This document shows positions 11,011-19,597 of a stretch of DNA of 43,185 bases, in pieces. The position numbers and the translations under genes were made by a program. Numbering within the stretch: the stretch's first letter is position 1; every line of letters begins with the position of its first letter. The stretch is taken from contig WKLE02004320.1 of assembly GCA_014885115.2 (NCBI GenBank), positions 1 to 43,185 of the forward strand, written 5' to 3'. Origin of the DNA: Asterionellopsis glacialis (lineage: Eukaryota > Bacillariophyta > Plagiogrammaphyceae > Rhaphoneidales > Asterionellopsidaceae). A model generated the notes under the pieces. That model had not been told where the DNA came from. It ran no database searches and worked only from the letters and a program-made list of their open reading frames with translations.

Positions 11011-12317
11011 AACAACCTACCAACTGGATGCAATAAAAGAGAAGCAAAAAGACTTAAGGCAAAAAGGGTAAGTGAGAATAATCATATAAAAGTAGTTGAA
11101 ATCATAGATACATGTACACACAGCAGTGAAAAATGTGAAAAATGAACAAATGAAAGTGCTGTTTTTTGGGGCCTGAACATTCTAGTAGGAGCTGAACAAA
11201 AACCCAAGATCCATTCTTTTGACATGTTTTTTCACGTTTGATCAATCTGTAGCAGCTAGCAGCTAAAGAGACTGAAAATACACTCTTTCGGGCAAAAAAT
11301 AGAAAACCAAATTTCAAAAAATGCTCAGATGAGATATGTCTCATCTGATAGTTGTTTTATACATTATCCAATTGAAGGCCAGAACAATATGACAATCAGT
11401 CAAAAAAGTGTCTTGGAAAATGTCCACCACCATCAATGAGAGCACATCCTCAAATGAATATCTCATCTGTCAGGTTGGTGGTTAGTAAAGGGTTAAATGG
11501 CTGACCACTCTACTGATTGCTGTAGCAGAGAAGCATCTGAATAGGAAGGACCAATGTGACAGATGTTCTGCCTAGGATGTACAACTATGAATAAGGTTAA
11601 GCTTGACAAATGATGACAAACTAATATGGATATCAAAAGGTAAACCAGGTTGAATACCATCAATATATCTCCCAATAATTCTAGTTTAATAACTTACAAC
11701 CACATACATTTGGATTCCTGCTTTCTAGTTTATCAGACCCAATTGCAGCTCGGCATTGTCAGATGAAGTGACCAAGAGATGTTCAAGGAATATGACAACC
11801 TCCAATCCACAATCCAGCACCATTCCATCTTTTATCAAGGATATGTCCGATCTGATGAGGACAGCACACTCAAAAACATATTATGTAACCCGTGATATAT
11901 AATATCCCAAAGTATTGTACCAAGTACGCTAGAGGGGATAATCGAATTCTCGGTGTTCACAATTAAATTGTTATTATATCCTTAATGACTCGAAGGGTGA
12001 AAGCCAACGGAGAGTGAGAGACGCCTGCTCGGCTGGCGCGGGGGTGGTTGTCTTCCAGATCGGAGCTTTGTGCCAAACAATGAATAATGACGGCATGGAT
12101 TGCGAGTCATCGGATCGATGTGAGCCAGCTCCTGAACGATCCGGGGGTCATGACATGATTAGTTTAAAAAGATGGGGTGTGATATCTCTACTTAAATATG
12201 TGTATAATGTACTGAGAGAATTTATTTCCCCGAAAATATTTTAATCCTATCCTTTATTTCCTATTTCTGGCATTATGCCAGACAAAATAAGTCGGCCGCG
12301 ATGCGGTGGTAACAACT
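11011..12317. other. End of the relic region and transition to gene space
   Basis: No gene recognised. It contains the inverted repeat at 11326-11347 and looser copies of the same motif near 11457 and 11845. From about 11,900 the sequence becomes less AT-rich. A 76-codon plus frame at 12014-12244 starts with GTG in a locally GC-rich patch (about 12025-12150) and ends in AT-rich sequence; I see no family and do not call it. Confidence 0.4.
11326..11347. repeat. Perfect inverted repeat, 9-bp arms with 4-base centre
   Basis: Arms CAGATGAGA and TCTCATCTG are exact reverse complements around TATG. Diverged copies lie near 11448-11470 (ATATCTCATCTG) and 11841-11860 (ATATGTCCGATCTGATGA). They could be a subterminal or terminal motif of the decayed element, or a small hairpin. 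No target-site duplication could be assigned. Confidence 0.5.
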
Positions 12318-12387
12318 GCTACCAGGTACCGGAAGTATTGTGTCGTATATGGCATTCAACAGCCGTACCGGCGGGTACCCAGGTACG
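12318..12387. repeat. GTACC-rich palindromic cluster
   Basis: Contains CTACCAGGTACCGG (about 12319-12332) and CGTACCGGCGGGTACCCAGG (about 12363-12382), then TACG. It belongs to the dispersed TACCTGGTAC/GTACCAGGTA family seen at several other intergenic sites, here about 370-435 bp upstream of the TPR gene. A further ACTGGTACCACGTA lies at 12602-12615. Confidence 0.55.
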
Positions 12388-12753
12388 TTAAAATGGAAAA
12401 GACGATTACCAGACAATTATTGGTTCTAGCGAAGACATTCCCGGATATCTGTATTCTGGCATTTGGTACATCTACATGATCGTACAGGTAGAGTATTTTG
12501 GTTGCACGGACATTTGAAATTAGGTCACTAAAAGAGATGACTGAATCACCAGTGGGCAGGCGGAGGTCATCCAAATTCCGCTCGGCCTTAAAAAACTGTG
12601 TACTGGTACCACGTAGGAACAAGTAAGAACAAAGCAAACTAACTCATTCAAAGAACGACACAACTAACCAACACAAGCAGTCCAGTCGTCTTCACAACTC
12701 GACTTCCTTCTTATCCGTTATCAATCATTGTTGACATTCTCACTTCTGACAAG

Positions 12754-13494
12754 ATGAACGTTGCGGTACAATTCAATAACATTGGTGTTGCTTTCCTTGA
12801 AAGTCATCGTCGCCATGAAGCTTCCATGATGTTCCTTGGAGCATTGGAAGCAATGTCACAACAGCAACAGTCATCTTCATTGTCGCCATGCCGTTTAGTC
12901 CCAACAAAACCACTTATCCAAGCGAAGAAAGTCTTTCAACTGGAGCGTACGCGACAATTGCAAGATGGCAAAAGTCAAGGTTTTACGATCCCGAATGCCA
13001 ACAGTCATAGCAGTACTACCGCTACAAGTGGAACAAGTAATCTTTTCACCAAGGCCATTACTCTTGATCTTGAACAATTTAATTATGATCATGATACACA
13101 GGCACTTTTCAGCGGTGTCATCATGTTTAATACCGCTTTGACTGCATTCCATTTGAATGCCTATGATCCCTGTCACAGCAATAGTAGGACAGAGTCTTTG
13201 CAGCGTGCGTTGGAATTGTATTCCGAGGCAACAGGCCTAATGTTAGAGTTATCATCCTTTCAAGATTTTAGATTGTACATGGCACTGCTCAATAATGTTG
13301 GACATATCTATCATGAATTAGGACAATTCGAACGGAGTCGTAAATATTTGGAACAACTATCAGCCATGTGTTTAATGGATGAAAGTGGATCATCATGTTT
13401 ATTTGGTTCTGACAATGTTGTAGCACCCGAAGAAAAAGAACAATTTTTATGCAATTGTATGTCACTTCAAGCATCACATGGTGCAGCCGCATGA
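12754..13494 (+). CDS. Short TPR-like protein
   Basis: 246 residues from ATG 12754 (context ACAAGATGA) to TGA. The first helix pair reads VQFNNIGVAFLESHRRHEAS and MMFLGALEAMS. A low-complexity Q/S linker follows. A second block has GVIMFNTALTAFHLNAYD and then LQRALELYSEATGLMLELS, and a third ALLNNVGHIYHELGQFERSR followed by KYLEQLSAM. The 'NN.G..Y.ELGQ...S..Y' pattern is typical of tetratricopeptide repeats. I remember short TPR proteins of this build as an expanded lineage-specific set in diatoms (memory). TPRs mediate protein contacts; no catalytic residues are seen and no signal peptide. The C-terminus ends in SHGAAA. A CT-rich 5' leader (about 12660-12753) precedes the start. Confidence 0.7.
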   Translation: MNVAVQFNNIGVAFLESHRRHEASMMFLGALEAMSQQQQSSSLSPCRLVPTKPLIQAKKVFQLERTRQLQDGKSQGFTIPNANSHSSTTATSGTSNLFTKAITLDLEQFNYDHDTQALFSGVIMFNTALTAFHLNAYDPCHSNSRTESLQRALELYSEATGLMLELSSFQDFRLYMALLNNVGHIYHELGQFERSRKYLEQLSAMCLMDESGSSCLFGSDNVVAPEEKEQFLCNCMSLQASHGAAA

Positions 13495-14345
13495 GGAACT
13501 TTTGGATAGACATTCCTCTACCTCTCTCTTAGGGATTCCAATCACATTTGGGTCATTCCGACGGCACAGGTCACGATGCTTCTTCACAGCTTTTGAATTT
13601 TTTTCGAGTGAGCGAACTTGCACGCAGTAGGAGCATGAGCACGAGAGCATACAGAGAAAATGTTCCATCATTTGAAACTAATTGTCTCGAATGAAGCATC
13701 ACATTGTGATAGATCCAAAAGACAAGAGATCAAAAAAGTGCTTTTACAATACAACGTAAACGCTACACGCTCGCACACCACTTGTCAAGGACCCTTCTCT
13801 TCAAAAAAGAAGCAAGTAACTTGATTACAGACAGCAACAGCGTCAAACCAAAATAGCTAAACTACTGTACTATAAACTGTACTATAAAATAATTAGAACA
13901 GAATATTATGCGACAGGCAACTTTTATCTTCTTGAATACCGTAATGTTGTGCACTGTAGAAACGTGACTTTAACTTCCTAGTATATCACATGTTCCACCA
14001 AGTAGGGCTTTCGCAAATGAAAGAGTATGTTCAGCATTATCCTCCATGGAAAAAAGAGAGATTCTGAACTAAGAAAACAAATGTTACGGATTATAGAGAA
14101 CTTCTATTTCTCATCCTCCTCTAGTACATAAAGCTTGCGTTGGGATAAGGTTTTTCTTGCCTGCAAGTACAACGGCAACTAAAAACAGTTTAAAGCGAAT
14201 GTTTTGCTATATCTATTTATCTGTCTTAATTTCATTTCATTTTCTAGTTTGAACATTCTTTGCATGGGTTTTTGTTTCTTCTTTTCCCTGTTTCTTTTGT
14301 AATCAATAGCGTACAGCCAGTAGAGTACCATGTTAATAATCCTTT
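13495..14345. other. Intergenic region between tail-to-tail genes
   Basis: Lies downstream of the TPR gene (plus) and of the repeat protein (minus), so it should hold both 3' UTRs and no promoter. It includes a near-duplicate ACTGTACTATAAA (about 13862-13888). The 65-codon Cys-rich minus frame at 13671-13474 overlaps the TPR gene end and is not called. Confidence 0.5.
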
Positions 14346-16739
14346 TCATGGCATTGAATCAAGTTCCATTAATGCTTTGGAAAGTTTTTGACGAATTTCT
14401 TTTATGTTTTGTTCACGATTACCACTCTCACCAATGTCATCAATGGCTTCAACAACCTTGGTTCGAATACCATTCATAGCACGACGATTTGTAAGGTTGA
14501 CAGGTGTTGATGTTTCATTCAAGGACAACGTATCAATATCATTCAACACATCTACCAGCTTTTGTCGAATTTGAAAAATGGCAGCAGTACTCACAGTTTT
14601 GTCTTGCTGCTGCTGAGAAGTTGTCGTAGCTGCCCGTCCTGCTACTGCCGCTGTTTGTCCTGTGCTATTCCTCGCTTGACGTGATATAGCCGGTTTTGCT
14701 GAATAGGATGAATAATATTCATCAATATCCTTTTTTTCATCATCATCATCGTCACCATGAATAGATGTGACATTTCCTAAATCTTGTGCTTTTATGCGAC
14801 GTGAGGATGAGGATACTGACTGATTTTTACGACGAGATGACATGGAAAACTCATCTTCAAACTCATCTTCATCACCACCGTGAATGGATGTGACACTTCC
14901 CAAGTCTTCAGCTTTCCTTCGTCCACCACCACCACCACTACTGCCAAATCTTGATTTTGATTTTCTACTAGAGGATGCAGAATAGGATGACACCCCATCA
15001 AACACAAAATCATCAAAATCATCATCATCATCTTCATCACCACCATGAATAGACGTAACTCCTCCTAAATCTTCTGCTGTCTTCTTTTTCCGTCCACTAT
15101 TACTGTTGGCTGTACTTGACCGTAATTTTCTGGGCAACATGAACTCATCAAAATCATCTTCATCTTCGTCATCTCCACCATGAATGGATGTTACTGCTCC
15201 CAAGTCTTCTGCTTTCTTTTTTCTTCCTTTACTACCATTACTACTAACTCGTGATTTGCCACGTGACATAAAGTCATCCTCCTCATCATCTTCGTCATCT
15301 CCACCATGAATAGATGTAACCATTCCTAAATCTTGGGCCTTTTTTTTTCGTCCACCACCAGCACTATTACTATTTGAACGCGATTTTCTACCAGGTGACA
15401 TGAAATCATCCTCATCTTCATCTCCACCATGAATGGATGTGGTATTTTCCAAATCTTGAGCTTTCTTTTTGGCACTCCCATATTGTTTCCGACCACTACC
15501 ACCATTTACAGTAGGTGAAGATCGTGGTGTACCACCTCTTGAATAGGATCCACGTGATATAGAGGATACAGATGATCCATGTGATTTTAAGGTCATAAAT
15601 TCATCTTCTTCTTCATAGTCATTATTATTTGTAGTTCGTTTCTTGTGACTATCATCCTCATCTCCCATAATTTTATTCCAGTCCACATTACCAGTAGTAT
15701 TCGTAGAAGGACTAGTAGCACCACTTGGAGGAAGAGGAGATGTTTCTTTATTGTTATCATTACTACTTCCATACTTATATGAATGCTGTTGAGGACTAGG
15801 ACGGCGTCGATAGGAGTAGTCATCATCATCCACAGCACTAGTAGTATTGATAGTCAATGTGTTTGCTTTTTTGGTTGTAGCTCTAGTTGCTGTTGCTGTT
15901 GTCGTCTGTGGTGATGATTTTCGTTGTTGCTGTTGTCGTGGTTGTAGTGATGGTTTTGCTCGGTTCGTATTAGTTTTCCTTGTCGTATTAAATTCTGAAA
16001 AATCACCAAACAATTCATCATCTTCATCATCCCTATTGGTACTAGCAGTATTATTATTAGAAGAAAAATGAATGGAATGTATATCCATATCACCCAAATC
16101 CTCTGCCTTGAGACGTCGTGATTTACCTGTACTATCAATTGGATTATCCATGGGTGATGTAAATTCTTCTCCTTCTTGAATGGAATTGCGATCATGTAAT
16201 AATTCTTTCGATTGTGCCAACATTCGACGTGTCGCGGATCTACCAGACGAACTCAAGGTTGGACTGTACATGGAATCCTCCACGCCAAGGAATGTAGAAG
16301 AGTGCGGTGATGATAATGGACTTGTCGTAGGAGTAGAAGAAGATGACGAGGGTGTTGGCGAGATCGCATTAGCAGCAGAACGACGTGCATTCCTTTCACG
16401 TGCTATTTGTGCAGTAGCTTTCGCAGTAGCACTTGTCATGGGAGTTGTTGTCGATGTCGACTTTGCTGTTGCAGTACGCGTATTACGTCTTGGTGGAGTT
16501 ATAGTATCTGTTTCGGTAGAAGATGTTCTTCCTTCATTATTAGTATTATATTTATAGTTCGATGGCGACTCACTAGCAGCACCATCAGTACTTGAATTGG
16601 ATGATTTCAAACGCGATCGAACACCACTGTATAGATCTTCCGCCTTTTTTAATTTTGTACTTCGACGCGAAGCAGAAGGTGATGGTGGAATGATTGGATG
16701 AATTTCGGAATCACCATTCGTGTGCCGAATACGAAACAT
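14346..16739 (-). CDS. Acidic tandem-repeat protein with SIHGG motif
   Basis: 797 residues from ATG 16739-16737; no family recognised. Residues 1-430 are Ser/Thr/Asn-rich and mostly disordered, with a first degenerate unit at about 30 (KLKKAEDLYSGV) and a second at about 210 (LKAEDLGDMDIHSIHF) followed by an acidic DDELFGDFSEF. Six close copies follow between about 425 and 670: [basic]KA[EQ]DLGxVTSIHGGD, then a run of D/E ending in one or two Phe (DDFMSP, DDFDEF, DDFDDFVF). Linkers are Ser/Lys/Gly/Asn-rich. The C-terminal roughly 90 residues form three similar amphipathic helices (IRQKLVDVLNDID, IRTKVVEAIDDIG, IRQKLSKALMELD). The acidic-Phe ends resemble short linear motifs that bind clathrin-adaptor ear domains. 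That is inference; the protein could equally be a nuclear or cytoskeletal scaffold. No signal peptide. Confidence 0.75.
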   Translation of the reverse strand: MFRIRHTNGDSEIHPIIPPSPSASRRSTKLKKAEDLYSGVRSRLKSSNSSTDGAASESPSNYKYNTNNEGRTSSTETDTITPPRRNTRTATAKSTSTTTPMTSATAKATAQIARERNARRSAANAISPTPSSSSSTPTTSPLSSPHSSTFLGVEDSMYSPTLSSSGRSATRRMLAQSKELLHDRNSIQEGEEFTSPMDNPIDSTGKSRRLKAEDLGDMDIHSIHFSSNNNTASTNRDDEDDELFGDFSEFNTTRKTNTNRAKPSLQPRQQQQRKSSPQTTTATATRATTKKANTLTINTTSAVDDDDYSYRRRPSPQQHSYKYGSSNDNNKETSPLPPSGATSPSTNTTGNVDWNKIMGDEDDSHKKRTTNNNDYEEEDEFMTLKSHGSSVSSISRGSYSRGGTPRSSPTVNGGSGRKQYGSAKKKAQDLENTTSIHGGDEDEDDFMSPGRKSRSNSNSAGGGRKKKAQDLGMVTSIHGGDDEDDEEDDFMSRGKSRVSSNGSKGRKKKAEDLGAVTSIHGGDDEDEDDFDEFMLPRKLRSSTANSNSGRKKKTAEDLGGVTSIHGGDEDDDDDFDDFVFDGVSSYSASSSRKSKSRFGSSGGGGGRRKAEDLGSVTSIHGGDEDEFEDEFSMSSRRKNQSVSSSSRRIKAQDLGNVTSIHGDDDDDEKKDIDEYYSSYSAKPAISRQARNSTGQTAAVAGRAATTTSQQQQDKTVSTAAIFQIRQKLVDVLNDIDTLSLNETSTPVNLTNRRAMNGIRTKVVEAIDDIGESGNREQNIKEIRQKLSKALMELDSMP
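14690..15470 (-). repeat. Six-copy in-frame coding tandem repeat
   Basis: The codons for TSIHGG recur near 14757, 14877, 15040, 15180, 15300 and 15427, spaced about 120-165 bp. Each unit carries the KA-DLG box, SIHGG box, acidic run and Phe. DNA identity between units is high in the SIHGG box and low in the linkers, which suggests selection on the motif rather than a very recent expansion. A related unit lies apart near 16070-16110. Confidence 0.7.
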
Positions 16740-17881
16740 GGTTGAATACTGATTGTTTATTTCAATTGAATATGTTACAGGTATGTCTGTGCTGTAATGT
16801 TTCTTTGTCTCATTCAGTTATAATACCTGGTACGGGGTAGGCATCGGTAGACTAGGTGTGGGTGAAACTTTGATTCGTTTGGCCACTGCAGATTGACTTT
16901 CTGGGTCTTGTGTCATTCCTTCTTCCAAAAAAAAAGGAGAGAGTTTGCAGGCAAGCACAAGAACCGCTGGATAATTATAGGACCCTTGAAGAAATTGAAT
17001 TTGGGAGCCATTCTACGTTAATGTACAAAAGATTGTACCAGAGTAAAATTTACTAGTATAAAATTGTACTTAGTTTGTATTTTTAAAATTTTCTTTGACT
17101 AACATCAAATTAACACTTAGTATGGTTTCTTATGCACATAAATATAGCTAAGTACTAAAATGTAAGCGAACTGGTCAAATACAATTTTGTTTTTATTATC
17201 GTTAAATTGTACTGAATTCCAATGACAGAGGTATCAGTGTGTATCAGTAATTATACATTTATTTGATAATACTATTCCAAGGAGTATCAAATATAGAAGA
17301 TGCTACATTTTTTTGAAACGTGCAAATACAAATAAGAAATTGAAAGTTTTGTCTATTCAACAAGATTAAAATATATGTAAATCATGCAAAAAAGATGAAT
17401 AAAGCAGCAGTTAGTACATTCGATTAAGTTATCCTTTATAAATTTTGACTTTCTTTTGCCGCAATAGGGATATGTACCTGTGTCGAGAGAAGAGGAGGGC
17501 GTGTCTCTTGTTTTTTCACCTTTCTCACCTCTTGAGGTGGCGTCATTGGATGGAATTTTGTATGTTACCGTAATTATTATTTTTACATGTCCTAGCTAGA
17601 CCTCTTCAAGGTGGCTCTTTATGATAGAGGAGGTTTGTGCTGTTGATACTGTAGTCAGTTTGTCTACAAGTGTAAATGAACAATTGAGCCAAAAATTCTT
17701 TGTTTAAAAGCAGCCACTCTAGAGAGAATAAACCAAGAGATTTTTTGAGACTTTGGACCAACCTAAGAGAGAGAGCGAGAGAGAGAGAGAGAGTCCTCCA
17801 ATCCTATATACCTCCAAGCAACGACGGTCTCCCCAGAGATTCTCATCATCTTTATTGAAAATAAAAAAATACTTGATCATC
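16740..17881. promoter_or_regulatory. Divergent intergenic region
   Basis: Sits between two outward-facing genes (repeat protein, minus; SDR, plus), so it must hold both promoters. It contains TAATACCTGGTACGGGGTAG at 16821-16840 (dispersed GTACC family), an AT-rich centre (about 17030-17450), and CTCTAGAG at 17717-17724, followed by a GA microsatellite in the presumed SDR leader. No canonical TATA box is assigned. Confidence 0.45.
17767..17793 (+). repeat. GA dinucleotide microsatellite
   Basis: Run of GA interrupted once by GC, about 90 bp upstream of the SDR start codon, so probably in its 5' UTR. Confidence 0.8.
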
Positions 17882-19249
17882 ATGACAACTTCACCACTTG
17901 TGATTTATGTTTTGATTGTAGCATTTCCATCCTTGACACTTCTATATGCTATCTGTGCATTATTTATGAATGCTGCATGGCATGAATGTTCTTGGGATAG
18001 CATGACAAAACAAATTGCATCACGATTTGCATTCCTTGTGGCATCTGTAGCTGTTTCGATAGCCTTGATTGAAGGATCTGACCAACAAAACCAACAACAA
18101 CAATGGTACATGATATTACCACTTTCGATGTTTTTCATCTTGACAAGTTTATACGGGATTCAGCAAACAAGGTATTATGATATATGTGGTGGACCACCAC
18201 CTAAATTTCAACCTAATTGTTTACAAGGGAAAGTTATTTTAGTCACAGGTGCCAATGCTGGTATTGGGAAAGAAACAGTACGACAATTATCATTGTTAGG
18301 TGCAGGACATATTATTTTAGCATGTCGTAGCCAAAGTCGTGCGGAAGATGCCATGAAGGATATTAGGAATACAAATTCATTGGAGCAAACAAACACAGCG
18401 ACCAAATTACATTTTCTACCATTAGATCTTTCTAGTTTACAATCTGTTCGTGAATCAATTCATGTATTGAAGGATACACTAGGATTTACATCGATTGATA
18501 TATTGATAAATAATGCGGGTGTCATGATGGCAGAACACCGTACGACACAAGATGGGCATGAATTAACTATGCAAGCGAATCATTTGGGACATTTTCTATT
18601 GACTAATTTGTTATTGGAACATGGCTTCTTCTCATCATCACCCTCCAAGACAGAGAAAGACAATGGTAGTCAGGGATGCGTATCACTGCCACGCATCATT
18701 ACTGTATCATCTAGTACCTATAAATTGGCTACAAATGGAATGGATTTCAAAGATTTAATGTGTACCAAGAGTCGTACCTATTCACTTTTTGGACAATATG
18801 CACAAAGCAAACTTGCCAATATATTATTTGCTAAAGAATTAGCATCTCGATATTCCAATGGTGATTCTAAGTATACTCCCTCATCAAACCCCAAAATTTG
18901 GAGTGTTGCAGCTCATCCTGGATTAGTACGAACTGATGTTGTACGGAATATGCCATGGTATTTACGATCTCTAAATAAATGGTTTGGTGCAATTGTTGGC
19001 TCATTACAAAAAACTCCTACACAGGGTGCGTATACAAGTGTTTGGGCTGCAGCAGCTAGTGAAAATGACAAACCACCCACTGGATCATACCTTGTGAATT
19101 GGAACGTACAAGAAACGAACCAATATGCCAATTCCAAGGATGATGCTGTTCAACTATGGAACATAAGTGAAGAACTAGTTAGTGTAAAGAACAACCATGA
19201 AAAGCTAAATAATGATAACCAAAAGACCTACAGATCCATTGAGAAATGA
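17882..19249 (+). CDS. Membrane-anchored short-chain dehydrogenase, retinol-dehydrogenase-like
   Basis: 455 residues from ATG 17882. The frame is open upstream to a TTG at 17753, but that stretch has no ATG and runs through the GA microsatellite, so I take the ATG. Three hydrophobic segments come first (about 5-30, 48-64, 76-93), which suggests membrane anchoring. The SDR domain follows: cofactor motif TGANAGIG at 122-129, NNAG at 210-213, catalytic Ser in VSSSTY (275-280), and YAQSK at 306-310 giving Tyr306/Lys310. HPGLVRTDV at 345-353 is the usual loop. The layout fits the RDH11-14 / WWOX / protochlorophyllide-reductase-like group of NAD(P)-dependent oxidoreductases. The substrate cannot be read from sequence; lipid or retinoid-like alcohols are usual. 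The C-terminus is hydrophilic. Confidence 0.85.
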   Translation: MTTSPLVIYVLIVAFPSLTLLYAICALFMNAAWHECSWDSMTKQIASRFAFLVASVAVSIALIEGSDQQNQQQQWYMILPLSMFFILTSLYGIQQTRYYDICGGPPPKFQPNCLQGKVILVTGANAGIGKETVRQLSLLGAGHIILACRSQSRAEDAMKDIRNTNSLEQTNTATKLHFLPLDLSSLQSVRESIHVLKDTLGFTSIDILINNAGVMMAEHRTTQDGHELTMQANHLGHFLLTNLLLEHGFFSSSPSKTEKDNGSQGCVSLPRIITVSSSTYKLATNGMDFKDLMCTKSRTYSLFGQYAQSKLANILFAKELASRYSNGDSKYTPSSNPKIWSVAAHPGLVRTDVVRNMPWYLRSLNKWFGAIVGSLQKTPTQGAYTSVWAAAASENDKPPTGSYLVNWNVQETNQYANSKDDAVQLWNISEELVSVKNNHEKLNNDNQKTYRSIEK

Positions 19250-19597
19250 ATAAAGGCGTCCTTTAGATACATTTAGGTTTTAAAACAGCACGATGTTAAA
19301 TAATTTTCAAGTAATAATTTAATTGAATGGCAACTAAATTATTCTAAAACATAACATACTGCCAACAATTTTGTTTTGCCCCTCCCCTTGTATTATTTGT
19401 GTCGAACGAAAGTGTCGCAAAAAGGCACAAACGTAGCGACAATGATTACGTGCACCTGTATACTGTATTCTTCAAATTTATGACAACTAAAGTCGTTGTT
19501 TAATTATAGAATCTTTATAACACCCCACCCTGTTCATAAAAACAGAACTAATATGCTTGCTGGTGGGTGGCAGTGTGTGCTGAAGTTTTAAATAAAG
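19250..19597. other. 3' UTR space between tail-to-tail genes
   Basis: AT-rich, with no coding frame. Holds the 3' ends of the SDR (plus) and of the Q-rich protein (minus). Nothing else recognised. Confidence 0.55.

Noticed and set aside
12014..12244. 76-codon plus frame in a GC-rich patch
   Set aside because: Starts with GTG, has a skewed composition and ends in AT-rich sequence; no recognisable motif.
14460..14471. GGTTCGAATACC, similar to a tRNA B box
   Set aside because: Lies inside the coding region of the SIHGG protein; no A box or cloverleaf at the right distance.
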